The position numbers and the translations under genes were made by a program. Under the pieces are notes generated by a model. It made no database searches and was not told where the DNA came from. It was given only the letters and a program-made list of their open reading frames with translations. A stretch of DNA of 20,012 bases from Botryllus schlosseri (lineage: Eukaryota; Chordata; Ascidiacea; Stolidobranchia; Styelidae). Of the stretch, positions 18,601-20,012 are shown piece after piece (the first letter of the stretch is position 1; each line of letters opens with the position of its first letter). The stretch lies in assembly GCA_000444245.1 (NCBI GenBank), contig ATSW01036552.1, positions 1 through 20,012 of the forward strand. Reading direction: 5' to 3'.

Positions 18601-19969
18601 TTATTGGCTTGATTATCCTGCTCGGAAAATATCTAGCAATACTTGAATTGATGTGCACCTATTTTTGCCGAACCGTCACATGTTAGATCATCGGTATTGT
18701 GTTGATAAATCTTGAAATGACCGCTCCCCGTGTTAGTCGAGATTTATAGCAACTCAAAATGAATCGTCACTGATATTTATTTACCGGAATTCTATTTTCA
18801 ATCTCCAGCGCTTGGAGGACTGAGAAAAACACCATTTCCTCCATTTCCGCGGACGGACTGAGTATTACGCTCGCGAGCAATTTGCAGTACGAGCACAAGC
18901 ACGAAAAGGCCACGTACGGATCGAGGCCGGAAGTGGATTTGTCTGCGGAAGTCGGGCTGCTTACCCGCTCTATACGTATCATAGGTAGGTAGGAAGAGAG
19001 CATGCGTTACCAGTGTTGGGATAACTTAAGTCATGAGTCACTGCACCATAATGACTTGACTTGACCCATGTGTGAAAATACGGAATGACGCATGACTTAA
19101 AAGGCAAAATTATAGTGTTAGGTTAGGGTTAGTTTTGCGGTTGTAAAGTCACTATAATAACATGCTCAAGTGCCGCATGCTCGATTAAGTGGCAGCTAAT
19201 GATTTGATCCGAACGCTACCTGTTTTTTCATCTTAAATATTGTATATATCTTATTTTCATCTTTTAATGTTCAGGTGCGGAGAACAGCGACAGCTACGGA
19301 GCCCGGGTCCTCGTCACAAGCACCGAGACCCAGTACACCGGTAAGTGTCCGTGACAAAAGTGCCCCGGCAAGCCGTAGCGACGCCCTTTTTTCAGCCAAG
19401 GGCAGGTTTTCCAACGTCGAGTTCTACCGCACCGGGCAGGAGGGCTACTACGACGATTTCGACCCGAGAAATTCGCTGGCTATCAAAACGGCCGGGCCGG
19501 ATGCTTCGCAAGTACGAAAATGCTCGTTCCACGACGGTTACGCCCCGGCGGTCGGCGTCTACGGCACGGACAAGGTGCGCGTTTCGGATAACGTGATCAG
19601 ACACTGTCCATGAAGGTTGGAATTTTATTATTTATATTTTATTTTATTACGTTTCTTCTTTACAATTTGAGTTATTACAAATTTTCCTTGGTCTGTTGTA
19701 TAATGATTTTCAATTTGACCAGAATTTATCTACAATTCTATAAGTACACTCTTTGACGAGTTACCTTCAATAGAATTCTATATATCGAGTCGTCACAAAT
19801 TTTCGTGTTTGAACTATAATCTTGGCATTCAAAATCACAATTAATCACAATTGAATATTCCCTTTCAGCTGTTGTTATCAAAGGCTTTGGGCATCAGCTC
19901 ACCGATAACTTGGTGGTTTTGAACGTCTTCAGCGGATCCTACAACGGCAGGTTTGAGTCTGCGAACTTT
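552..19969 (+). CDS. PKHD1L1: Fibrocystin-L (PKHD1L1)-like gene, 33 internal exons, partial at both ends
   Basis: The joined exons encode about 1,720 residues of a very large extracellular protein. In order these are: one partial and five full IPT/TIG repeats (residues about 1-490), a first G8 domain (about 490-665), a first PbH1 beta-helix region (about 700-1260), a linker with RKKR (about 1265-1385), a second G8 (about 1390-1540) and the start of a second PbH1 region. Family signatures include FTWGG, IYGAKTLGVRDG, STGHRHSQ, RYPIHWHLMGD, GGAFFIEDGIE and THFGFWYRM. This order is that of PKHD1L1; PKHD1 (fibrocystin) is the next nearest possibility. Known members are type I membrane proteins on the cell surface; the signal peptide, earlier IPT repeats and membrane anchor lie outside the window. 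Introns are GT-AG and phases match across every junction except exon 32 to 33. No promoter or polyadenylation region falls inside. Confidence 0.93.
770..900 (+). CDS. PKHD1L1: PKHD1L1-like exon 2: IPT repeat boundary
   Basis: Follows a 72-bp intron and a TTATTTTTAG acceptor. It completes a glycine codon from exon 1 and ends in phase 1 at GTGCGT. It reads VDLDAVCIAASCEFEYTTS, closing the first IPT repeat with the typical CxFxY strand, then ITLQSIAPDAVSG, which opens the next repeat with the usual xxIxPxxxSG start. Confidence 0.88.
901..1720 (+). other. Intron 2 (820 bp) carrying a hairpin MITE
   Basis: Donor GTGCGT, acceptor GTATTACAG. Apart from the palindromic element at 1146-1427 (own entry) it is AT-rich, with a run of nine or more T at about 1559-1567. 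No exon is seen. Confidence 0.8.
1146..1427. mobile_element. Hairpin MITE with arms of about 117-140 bp
   Basis: The left arm from about 1146 (AAGGAAATATGTCGT) is matched in reverse complement by the right arm ending near 1427 (ACGACATATTTCCTT). Across about 117 bp the arms differ at only a few positions. The similarity weakens but continues inward to a short loop near 1283-1295. Nearly the whole element is thus one inverted repeat, the structure of a foldback or MITE-type DNA element. It has no coding capacity. No clear target duplication was found at the ends, so the superfamily is unassigned. Close agreement of the arms suggests a fairly recent insertion. Confidence 0.8.
1721..1861 (+). 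CDS. PKHD1L1: PKHD1L1-like exon 3: IPT repeat core
   Basis: Phase 1 at both ends (acceptor TATTACAG, donor GTGAAT). It reads LASDTVEVKLGTVVC, then VKCSVDGMPAGTYDVTMNI. This is the central beta-sandwich of the second IPT repeat, including the conserved cysteine pair and the PAGTYDVT strand. The 1,708 ATG upstream of the acceptor lies in the intron. Confidence 0.9.
1921..2022 (+). CDS. PKHD1L1: PKHD1L1-like exon 4: end of one IPT repeat and start of the next
   Basis: Sits after a 59-bp intron with acceptor TTTGCGCAG and ends at GTAAGC, phase 1 both sides. It reads GYADSSLTVSSAAVLDSVSP, then SAGSVNGFTTVTING. The SVSPSAGS motif is the standard opening of an IPT/TIG repeat in this family. Confidence 0.88.
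2577..2584. repeat. Target site duplication, left copy (GTGATGAC)
   Basis: Perfect 8-bp match to 3424-3431, directly flanking the inner hAT-like element. Confidence 0.85.
2703..2765 (-). repeat. Degenerate second copy of the hATC-coding tail
   Basis: CTGTCTGTCCTTACAAAGTA near 2730 closely resembles GTGTCTGTCCTTACTAAGTA near 2932, and the flanking bases agree partly on both sides. The stretch 2703-2765 thus looks like a diverged repeat of the segment encoding GKLLSKDRHFLPEN within the same element. It has no usable frame. It could reflect an internal duplication or two related copies joined together. Confidence 0.45.
2879..3115 (-). pseudogene. hAT transposase C-terminal dimerisation (hATC) fragment
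   Basis: The minus-strand frame of 79 codons (including the stop) contains CSQPTTAAVERSLSILGKLL and then KDRHFLPENV and LSLYYNKF. This is the hATC dimerisation signature (xxAxxERxFSxL...R..L.P.NV..L..L..N). Full hAT transposases are usually 500-800 residues; only about 78 are left, lacking the RNase H-like catalytic acids and any zinc finger. The first codon at 3113-3115 is TTG rather than ATG, and an in-frame stop lies just upstream, so this is a remnant rather than an intact gene. It cannot act alone but shows which family mobilised the element. The terminator codon follows NKF, near the natural end for such proteins. Confidence 0.8.
3424..3431. repeat. Target site duplication, right copy (GTGATGAC)
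   Basis: Perfect 8-bp match to 2577-2584 on the other side of the inner element. Confidence 0.85.
3745..3963 (+). CDS. PKHD1L1: PKHD1L1-like exon 5: IPT repeat
   Basis: Phase 1 on both sides. The acceptor is a short TTTTAAG rather than the commoner CAG, and the donor is GTAAGT. It reads NGFDPDAAAVTLGALACEV, then NTIVCVTSPSS, and ends TGITPEVTAISPSEG. The exon completes the third IPT repeat, with its paired cysteines and LQFAYE closing strand, and opens the fourth. Overlapping frames on both strands are shadows of it. Confidence 0.92.
3964..4654 (+). other. Intron 5 (691 bp) containing a GAGTC-rich repeat
   Basis: Donor GTAAGT, acceptor TCTCTTTCAG. The repeat fills about 4339-4602 (own entry). 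3966-4338 is ordinary AT-rich intron. Confidence 0.75.
4339..4602 (+). repeat. GAGTC/GACTC-rich interspersed repeat, copy A
   Basis: About 260 bp packed with GACTCGAGTC, GAGTCCAAGTC and related words. It begins GGTTGTACCCAAGTCACAAG and ends GAGTCATTACAAC. The ends are short inverted matches of each other (GGTTGTA against the complement of TTACAAC). The same start sequence recurs in copy C and, inverted, in copy B. The build suggests a non-autonomous DNA element with a very repetitive, self-complementary body; I saw no clear target duplication here. Confidence 0.65.
4655..4906 (+). CDS. PKHD1L1: PKHD1L1-like exon 6: IPT repeat
   Basis: Phase 1 to phase 1, acceptor CTCTTTCAG, donor GTGAGG. It reads GSPGDTITLTVTVGT, then PTIEFGGVACVGAQSSGNTV and AGVTFGYRFDVTQSSPASG. 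It encodes almost the whole fourth IPT repeat and the opening of the fifth. The ATG at 4609 lies in the intron and is not a start. Confidence 0.92.
4907..5652 (+). other. Intron 6 (746 bp), no recognised feature
   Basis: AT-rich; donor GTGAGG, acceptor TATCCCCGCAG. A short GTTATGCGCT repeat at about 4953-4983 and a short TG run near 5124 are the only things noted. The open frames at 5407-5595 and 5471-5803 do not match the family and run partly through exon 7 in the wrong frame. Confidence 0.7.
5653..5799 (+). CDS. PKHD1L1: PKHD1L1-like exon 7: IPT repeat
   Basis: Phase 1 to phase 1, acceptor CCCCGCAG, donor GTGAAT. It reads SLGGYQEVTITGFGFTEST, then VTVCGVNAPTV and ITILTPPNVAG, the core of the fifth IPT repeat with the GxxVTITGxGF signature. 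Confidence 0.92.
5914..6073 (+). CDS. PKHD1L1: PKHD1L1-like exon 8: IPT repeat boundary
   Basis: Starts in phase 1 after ATTTTTGTAG and ends in phase 2 at GTAAGG. It reads ACQVSVSNAGQSVDSPDTFT, closing the fifth IPT repeat, then LTPEVTSISPTTGGTGGGTV, opening the sixth and last repeat before the G8 domain. Confidence 0.92.
6074..6780 (+). other. Intron 8 (707 bp), possible hAT-like remnant inside
   Basis: Donor GTAAGG, acceptor TTGGTCTCAG. A candidate hAT-like element is listed at 6093-6580. The remainder is AT-rich with nothing recognised. Confidence 0.65.
6093..6580. mobile_element. Candidate hAT-like non-autonomous element
   Basis: The right end, reverse-complemented from 6580, begins CAGTGGTTCTCGAACGGGGG, a terminus typical of hAT families. 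The flanks CTGTAGGC (6085-6092) and CTTTAGGC (6581-6588) agree at 7 of 8 positions, fitting an 8-bp target duplication. The proposed left end (TAGTAGATGG) matches the right end poorly, so the left boundary is uncertain. A 119-codon plus-strand frame inside resembles no transposase I recognise. Confidence 0.4.
6781..6889 (+). CDS. PKHD1L1: PKHD1L1-like exon 9: last IPT repeat
   Basis: Completes a serine codon from exon 8 and ends in phase 0 at GTGGGA. It reads LVDRVTIAGSECVTSSVTD, then EIVCTTSSHTGSINAQ. The cysteine pair is that of an IPT repeat. Confidence 0.9.
6943..7077 (+). CDS. PKHD1L1: PKHD1L1-like exon 10: end of IPT block, start of first G8 domain
   Basis: Phase 0 both ends after a 53-bp intron, the shortest here. 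It reads VTCTTASGGIAAGNAEFYYV, then DRWSSLFTWGGESLPQDGEF. The W-S-x-x-x-T-W-GG-x-x-P-x-x-G pattern is the start of the G8 domain in PKHD1L1, CEMIP and TMEM2 proteins. Confidence 0.93.
7361..7560 (+). repeat. Diverged direct repeat pair, period about 142 bp
   Basis: TTTGGTTCAATTCCAACCAG near 7362 recurs as TTTGGTTCAGTTCCAACCAG near 7508. Weaker similarity continues downstream of both for about 30-40 bp. It may be two subterminal segments of the inserted sequence. Confidence 0.5.
7547..7660. repeat. Near-perfect 41-bp inverted repeat (hairpin)
   Basis: The left arm 7547-7588 (GTCGAAAAATTTGGAT...TTTACGGTGA) is the reverse complement of 7620-7660, with only a single small indel near the middle. 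A 31-base AT-rich loop separates the arms. It could be the joined ends of a MITE or a foldback element; no protein is encoded. Confidence 0.8.
8199..8339 (+). CDS. PKHD1L1: PKHD1L1-like exon 11: first G8 domain
   Basis: Phase 0 both ends, acceptor AATCTAG, donor GTAAGA. It reads GQTILLDTETSVLKMLLIQG, then GQVIFENSGSVHLQAENI and LITSGGLLQ. This matches the G8 core: GQTILLD, then hydrophobic strands with a GGxLxF-type turn and an ITSGGLLQ turn before the IGTEE segment. Confidence 0.95.
8446..8637 (+). CDS. PKHD1L1: PKHD1L1-like exon 12: first G8 domain, second half
   Basis: Phase 0 both ends; acceptor GATATAG, donor GTTACT (weak at position 3). It reads IGTEEEEYTAEAMITMWGN, then LPIYGAKTLGVRDGRLEMHG and ALLDSTAAAGSNQ. 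IYGAKTLGVR and LEMHG are strong family motifs. Minus-strand frames across 8394-8714 are shadows. Confidence 0.95.
8638..9004 (+). other. Intron 12 (367 bp), no recognised feature
   Basis: AT-rich. A CCCCAG at 8896-8902 looks like an acceptor, but the frame from it meets a stop before the G8 sequence. The acceptor used appears to be GTTAAG at 8999-9004, with a T-rich tract about 25-40 bp upstream. Confidence 0.65.
9005..9125 (+). CDS. PKHD1L1: PKHD1L1-like exon 13: end of first G8 domain
   Basis: Starts in phase 0 at ITLSMPVSW, directly after SNQ of exon 12. The second G8 domain has the uninterrupted sequence SNQIVLGEAVSW inside exon 29, and this parallel supports the unusual TTAAG acceptor. 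It continues SAGNKIVIASTGHRHSQIEN, the family signature GxxIVIASTxHRHSQ. It ends in phase 1 at GTAAGC. Confidence 0.88.
9378..9488 (+). CDS. PKHD1L1: PKHD1L1-like exon 14: G8 to beta-helix link
   Basis: Phase 1 both ends, acceptor GTTTACAG, donor GTATGA. It reads GAGKTVITLTEALEYEHLGV, then TYTDSSGNSHSFDYRG. The ITLTEALEYEHLG strand is typical of the segment after G8 in this family. Confidence 0.92.
9789..9796. repeat. Target site duplication, left (GCCTAACC)
   Basis: Perfect 8-bp match to 10041-10048 on the other side of the MITE. The right copy is extended by further CCTAA units. Confidence 0.7.
9797..10040. mobile_element. hAT-type MITE (244 bp) with 8-bp target duplication
   Basis: The left end TAGGGGTTTTCAATC and the reverse-complemented right end AAGAGGTTTTGATC are imperfect terminal inverted repeats. 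Direct repeats GCCTAACC at 9789-9796 and 10041-10048 flank the element exactly. Length, target size and a terminus followed by TTTCTTTGGTCGTGACTCACC on the complement fit a non-autonomous hAT. A minus-strand frame of 78 codons inside has no recognisable domain. Confidence 0.75.
10041..10048. repeat. Target site duplication, right (GCCTAACC)
   Basis: Perfect 8-bp match to 9789-9796. Confidence 0.7.
10194..10321 (+). CDS. PKHD1L1: PKHD1L1-like exon 15: start of first PbH1 region
   Basis: Starts in phase 1 after the short acceptor CTCTTAAG and ends in phase 0 at GTGAGT. It reads GEVGLLSRNIIFRGSEEITW, then CPEGFDTGMFVTQTCFQ. EVGLLSRNIxxxG is the conserved junction leading into the parallel beta-helix. 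Confidence 0.93.
10410..10564 (+). CDS. PKHD1L1: PKHD1L1-like exon 16: first PbH1 region
   Basis: Starts in phase 0 after GTTTGTAG and ends in phase 2 at GTAACG. It reads GRFGEEAGSDEFGASIMIHS, then ARIEYVELNYVGQAFRLGR. GRFGEExGSDxFG and IEYVExxxxGQAFRLGRYP are diagnostic of PKHD1L1 proteins. Confidence 0.95.
10625..10722 (+). CDS. PKHD1L1: PKHD1L1-like exon 17: RYPIHWHLMGD segment
   Basis: Phase 2 to phase 1. It reads RYPIHWHLMGDMTGNYVRGC, then AIHRTFNRAVTIH. The histidine-rich YPIHWHL motif is shared by PKHD1L1, CEMIP and TMEM2 and lies on the beta-helix face. In the CEMIP/TMEM2 group this region has been linked to hyaluronan handling. No such activity can be inferred here. Confidence 0.95.
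10723..11106 (+). other. Intron 17 (384 bp), no recognised feature
   Basis: AT-rich and T-rich. A short GATTGTGT repeat at about 10740-10763 is the only structure noticed. Confidence 0.7.
11107..11265 (+). CDS. PKHD1L1: PKHD1L1-like exon 18: first PbH1 region
   Basis: Phase 1 both ends, acceptor GAAATTTAG, donor GTAATA. It reads NTHNLLVERNVIYNIMGGAF, then FIEDGIETGNVIQYNLAVFV and KQSTSLLNDDITP. The repeating V..N.I..., GGAFFIEDG and N.I..N strands are beta-helix coils and very close to other PKHD1L1 sequences as I remember them. Confidence 0.95.
11266..12047 (+). other. Intron 18 (782 bp), AT-rich
   Basis: Very AT-rich, including an AT dinucleotide run near 11460-11495. 11740-11960 is dense in GAATTTGAA/TTCAAATTC words that look like a decayed repeat without clear boundaries. 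No exon was found. Confidence 0.65.
12048..12279 (+). CDS. PKHD1L1: PKHD1L1-like exon 19: first PbH1 region
   Basis: Phase 1 to phase 2, acceptor TGTTTCAG, donor GTGAGT. It reads AYWVTNPNNTIQHNHAAGGT, then HFGFWYRMHEHPDGPSFDPN and NTAHTQGWFGLWIFQKYLP. These are beta-helix coils with the strongly conserved WVTNPNNT, THFGFWYRM and HPDGPS motifs. It is one of the most GC-rich exons; overlapping frames on both strands are shadows. Confidence 0.96.
12342..12603 (+). CDS. PKHD1L1: PKHD1L1-like exon 20: first PbH1 region
   Basis: Phase 2 to phase 0 after a 62-bp intron; the longest exon in the window. It reads CGAVAPSAAKFYTLTSWHC, then EKGSEWVEGGAIQFIGF and MIQDNLVVGRANF. KGSEWVxGGAIQF is a family motif. 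The cysteines at its start and in SWHC are likely a structural pair (inference). Confidence 0.94.
12604..13294 (+). other. Intron 20 (691 bp) containing a GAGTC-rich repeat
   Basis: Donor GTGAGT, acceptor TACTTCCAG. The repeat copy at about 12795-13005 is listed separately. 13010-13100 is T- and pyrimidine-rich, including a CTCTCTCT run near 13100. No exon was found. Confidence 0.75.
12795..13005 (-). repeat. GAGTC-rich interspersed repeat, copy B (inverted relative to A and C)
   Basis: GAGATTGACTTGTGACTC at 12961 and CCTTGTGACTTGGTCACAAC at 12983 are close reverse complements of 15478-15523 in intron 25. AAAAAGTGGGTT near 12809 matches the other edge of that copy. The body is full of GACTTGGACT and GACTCGG words. 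Its right end, reverse-complemented, reads CAGGGTTGTGACCAAGTC. Confidence 0.75.
13295..13436 (+). CDS. PKHD1L1: PKHD1L1-like exon 21
   Basis: Phase 0 to phase 1, acceptor CTTCCAG, donor GTGAGT. It reads VLPFAPGLWLDGITFVNFAE, then TAFIVTHISGTCTVLCGGF. VLPFxPGLxxxGxTFVNF and the SGTC...CGGF cysteine pair are typical of the beta-helix C-terminal part in PKHD1L1. Confidence 0.94.
13605..13756 (+). CDS. PKHD1L1: PKHD1L1-like exon 22
   Basis: Phase 1 to phase 0, short acceptor CGTTAAG, donor GTGACT. It reads LSFTNVNTRITWRWEHEGVV, then EDLDGTFTGDMTPQKVVPSS. The WEHE, DLDGTxTG segment is conserved in the family and in CEMIP/TMEM2 proteins (DxDGS-type turn). Confidence 0.94.
13757..14160 (+). other. 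Intron 22 (404 bp), no recognised feature
   Basis: AT-rich; donor GTGACT, acceptor TTCCATTAG. No repeat or exon seen. A plus-strand frame at 13787-13972 has no family similarity. Confidence 0.7.
14161..14362 (+). CDS. PKHD1L1: PKHD1L1-like exon 23
   Basis: Phase 0 to phase 1, acceptor TTCCATTAG, donor GTAAGT. It reads VMTDQAFSRSDAYPSMKCSP, then DVHFHRLAFNDISPESL. CSPDVHFHRLAFND is a recognisable PKHD1L1 motif. The internal ATG at 14164 is part of the exon, not a gene start. Confidence 0.94.
14662..14815 (+). CDS. PKHD1L1: PKHD1L1-like exon 24
   Basis: Phase 1 to phase 2, acceptor TTGTCGGTAG, donor GTAAGC. It reads SMFLLRGGKEYIMGFENGGS, then YDLFEGDYVIVKHEMHQSPS. The GKEYIMGF and EGDYVIVKHE strands close the first cassette. 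Confidence 0.92.
14816..15182 (+). other. Intron 24 (367 bp), no recognised feature
   Basis: AT-rich. Around 15000-15035 there are repeated AGTACTTC/GAAGTA words forming a weak inverted pattern. Acceptor ATACCTTGCAG. Confidence 0.65.
15183..15425 (+). CDS. PKHD1L1: PKHD1L1-like exon 25: linker with RKKR motif
   Basis: Phase 2 to phase 2, acceptor TACCTTGCAG, donor GTGGGT. It reads IAVCGDDGDSCDPITVPASG, then WHYDDVNGLFTYMVTRRT, then SSRKKRGSMSWQQMDGTEL. CGDxGDSCDP is a conserved cysteine pair in the family. The RKKR at 15343-15354, followed by GS, fits the R-X-K/R-R consensus of furin-type proprotein convertases and lies in a polar, probably exposed linker. Cleavage is inferred only. Confidence 0.88.
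15343..15354 (+). other. Putative proprotein convertase site RKKR
   Basis: The codons CGA AAG AAG CGC encode RKKR, between SS and GS, in the linker separating the first beta-helix from the second G8 domain. The pattern matches the furin consensus. The family member fibrocystin (PKHD1) is reported to be proteolytically processed, though that does not establish this site. Confidence 0.45.
15426..15894 (+). other. Intron 25 (469 bp) containing a GAGTC-rich repeat
   Basis: Donor GTGGGT, acceptor TAATTTACAG. The repeat lies at about 15474-15612. 15613-15894 is plain AT-rich intron. Confidence 0.75.
15474..15612 (+). repeat. GAGTC-rich interspersed repeat, copy C
   Basis: Begins GGGTTGTAACCAAGTCACAA, like copy A (GGTTGTACCCAAGTCACAAG) and the complement of copy B's right end. 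The body has ACGAGTCAAGTCCGAGTCC words, and it ends near CAACCCACTTTTTCAGCTCT, which copy B shares inverted. It is shorter than A, with a partly deleted body. Confidence 0.75.
15895..16018 (+). CDS. PKHD1L1: PKHD1L1-like exon 26: linker to second G8
   Basis: Phase 2 to phase 0, acceptor AATTTACAG, donor GTACGC. It reads CLYEDCIVPTASGGLADVF, then DDTSSCFVVE. The CxYxDC pair just before G8 resembles other PKHD1L1 linkers. Confidence 0.88.
16084..16239 (+). CDS. PKHD1L1: PKHD1L1-like exon 27: second G8 domain, first half
   Basis: Phase 0 both ends after a 65-bp intron; donor GTAAGT. It reads GDGADRVVTVPSDCWILWNI, then GSVQRLNVDGNLVFSDTQDI and SLTATYIVVK. The VxxLNVDGxLxFxD core with a preceding W is that of a G8 domain. 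Its end aligns with the end of exon 11 in the first cassette. Confidence 0.92.
16512..16611 (+). CDS. PKHD1L1: PKHD1L1-like exon 28: second G8 domain
   Basis: Phase 0 to phase 1, acceptor GCGTGGCAG, donor GTAAGA. It reads GRFIAGYSVWDPRTHKLEIT, then LEGTPTTEELVASS. Its start corresponds to the IGTEE start of exon 12, so this intron position is shared by both cassettes. Confidence 0.9.
16612..17448 (+). other. Intron 28 (837 bp) containing a minisatellite
   Basis: Donor GTAAGA, acceptor TTTAATACAG. A tandem repeat fills about 16850-17311. 16612-16849 and 17312-17448 show nothing recognised. Confidence 0.8.
16850..17311 (+). repeat. Minisatellite, about five units of 84-105 bp
   Basis: Units begin at roughly 16851, 16953, 17052, 17157 and 17241 with ATGT(G/C)(G/C)A(T)TTTTCA-type words. 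Each contains TTTTTAGATCCATTTT-type and ACAATCAAGTTTTT words and the linker GAGATCAAAGTAG. Spacings are about 102, 99, 105 and 84; the short unit lacks one internal block. Units are diverged, so the array is not recent throughout. There is no coding potential. Confidence 0.85.
17449..17635 (+). CDS. PKHD1L1: PKHD1L1-like exon 29: second G8 domain
   Basis: Phase 1 to phase 2, acceptor AATACAG, donor GTGAGT. It reads SGGAVIGSKALACHGTCDLH, then KTWTRLGATASAGSNQIVLG and EAVSWTAGDEIVIAPSGF. The pattern follows the first cassette closely (GSNQI, VSWxAGxxIVIAxxG) but has the extra cysteines ACHGTC. Confidence 0.95.
17898..18067. mobile_element. Solo hAT-like terminus or degraded element
   Basis: CTAGTGCTTCCCAACCTTTT at 17898, followed closely by CGGGACCC, resembles the termini of many hAT families (CAGTGxTTCCCAACCTTTTT). 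No matching opposite end was found downstream. The following sequence up to 18067 may be the rest of a truncated element, or the left flank of the inverted-repeat element; its last 30 bp are shared with intron 10. Confidence 0.4.
18068..18545. mobile_element. Long inverted-repeat element (about 480 bp)
   Basis: The left arm (18068-18220) and right arm (18374-18545) are reverse complements with scattered differences and small indels. They share TTCATATTGAAATGA, TTTTCGGCTGACACTCGT, CAAATAGTAGAGAA-like and ATCACAAAATATGACGTCAC blocks. A central 153-bp unique part contains no recognisable gene. Within each arm is a smaller inverted pair (GCTGAC...GTCAGC). This is a MITE or foldback-type DNA element. 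Partial copies of its arms occur in intron 10. Confidence 0.75.
18809..18984 (+). CDS. PKHD1L1: PKHD1L1-like exon 30: second G8 end, lead into second PbH1 region
   Basis: Phase 2 to phase 1, acceptor AATCTCCAG, donor GTAGGT. It reads AWRTEKNTISSISADGLSIT, then LASNLQYEHKHEKATYGSRP and SAEVGLLTRSIRIIG. AEVGLLTRSIxIxG is the second occurrence of the EVGLL junction; in the first cassette an intron splits this position, here none does. Confidence 0.93.
19011..19160. repeat. Possible fourth GAGTC-type repeat (copy D)
   Basis: In intron 30 (18985-19274). It starts CAGTGTTGGG, a common hAT-like terminus, and continues AACTTAAGTCATGAGTCACTG and ATGACTTGACTTGACCC. It shares the pentamer style with copies A-C but not their exact start, so it may be a different family. 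A GTTAGGTTAGGGTTAG stretch lies near 19119-19134. Confidence 0.4.
19275..19340 (+). CDS. PKHD1L1: PKHD1L1-like exon 31 (short)
   Basis: 66 bp, phase 1 both ends, acceptor TGTTCAG, donor GTAAGT. It reads AENSDSYGARVLVTSTETQY. SYGARVLV and the phases fit the start of the second beta-helix region. Confidence 0.88.
19396..19615 (+). CDS. PKHD1L1: PKHD1L1-like exon 32: second PbH1 region, end of exon unclear
   Basis: Starts in phase 1 after CTTTTTTCAG. It reads AKGRFSNVEFYRTGQEGYYD, then FDPRNSLAIKTAGPDASQV and VGVYGTDKVRVSDNVIRH. After ...VIRH the frame continues CP and then a TGA at 19611-19613. Family members as I recall them continue with TVGE-like residues, and the +2 frame here encodes TVHE up to the GAAG before GTTGGA (19616). 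So either the exon ends at 19615 with two bases missing from an ACAC run near 19601, or a non-consensus GTCCAT donor at 19606 keeps the phase. The acceptor and body are secure; the 3' end is not. Confidence 0.8.
19869..19969 (+). CDS. PKHD1L1: PKHD1L1-like exon 33: second PbH1 region
   Basis: Starts in phase 1 after CCCTTTCAG and ends in phase 0 at GTAAGA. It reads VVIKGFGHQLTDNLVVLNVF, then SGSYNGRFESANF. The IxIxGxxxxLxxNLVxLxxxxGxYxxRxESxNF pattern is conserved in the second PbH1 region. The gene continues beyond the window. Confidence 0.9.
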
Positions 19970-20012
19970 GTAAGAGAAAAGTACTTTTATTTGTGGCGTA
20001 GCGGCTTAATAC

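Larger units (their letters stand above)
17636..18808 (+). other. Intron 29 (1,173 bp) with repeat elements
   Basis: Donor GTGAGT, acceptor ATCTCCAG. It holds a hAT-like terminus near 17898 and a large inverted-repeat element at 18068-18545. 17640-17890 and 18550-18800 show nothing recognised. Confidence 0.75.

Noticed and set aside
19575-19580. GTGCGC as the donor of exon 32
   Set aside because: It is a better donor by consensus, but it ends the exon in phase 0, whereas exon 33 needs phase 1, and it would delete conserved VSDNVIRH.
1-20012. tRNA, rRNA or other structured RNA genes
   Set aside because: I looked for TTCGANNCC-type arms and conserved rRNA stretches and saw none convincing; the hairpins found are better explained as MITEs.
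1-20012. Old virus copies or LTR elements
   Set aside because: No LTR pair, primer-binding site, reverse transcriptase, integrase or capsid-like motif was seen; the mobile DNA here looks like plain DNA transposons.

Overview
The window is eukaryotic, intron-rich animal DNA. Almost all of its protein-coding content is one partial plus-strand gene, a fibrocystin-L (PKHD1L1)-like receptor. I trace 33 internal exons from 552 to 19969, about 5.16 kb of coding sequence or roughly 1,720 residues. Neither the start codon and signal peptide nor the transmembrane end lies in the window. Exons are relatively GC-rich and introns AT-rich. Junction phases agree from exon to exon, with one exception near 19600. 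The gene family, the dense introns (53 bp to 1.7 kb) and many small hAT-like DNA transposons suggest an invertebrate metazoan. A tunicate or another invertebrate deuterostome is my guess, but the sequence does not settle this.

Layout along the gene: 552-7020 encodes one partial and five full IPT/TIG immunoglobulin-like repeats. 7010-9490 encodes the first G8 domain, and 10194-14815 the first parallel beta-helix (PbH1) region with the family signatures around RYPIHWHLMGD. 15183-16018 is a linker with a basic RKKR motif. 16084-18960 is the second G8 domain, and 18960-19969 the start of a second PbH1 region. The protein therefore carries two copies of a G8 plus beta-helix cassette, as vertebrate PKHD1L1 does. 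Known family members are very large type I membrane proteins displayed at the cell surface, for example in the hair-cell stereocilia coat in mammals.

The large introns hold most of the other structure. Intron 2 has a 280-bp hairpin MITE. Intron 4 has a hAT-like element with a clear 8-bp target duplication, nested inside another hAT-like element. Introns 5, 20 and 25 contain copies of a GAGTC-rich repeat, and intron 30 may contain a fourth. Introns 10 and 29 share a long inverted-repeat element. Intron 14 holds a 244-bp hAT MITE with an 8-bp target duplication. Intron 28 holds a five-copy minisatellite of about 100 bp per unit. I saw no second host gene, RNA gene, CRISPR array or virus-derived element.

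The points most worth checking are an apparent 2-base frame break (or non-consensus splice) at the end of exon 32, the RKKR motif between the two cassettes, the nested transposon, and the repeat families shared between introns. I found no wholly new biological system.
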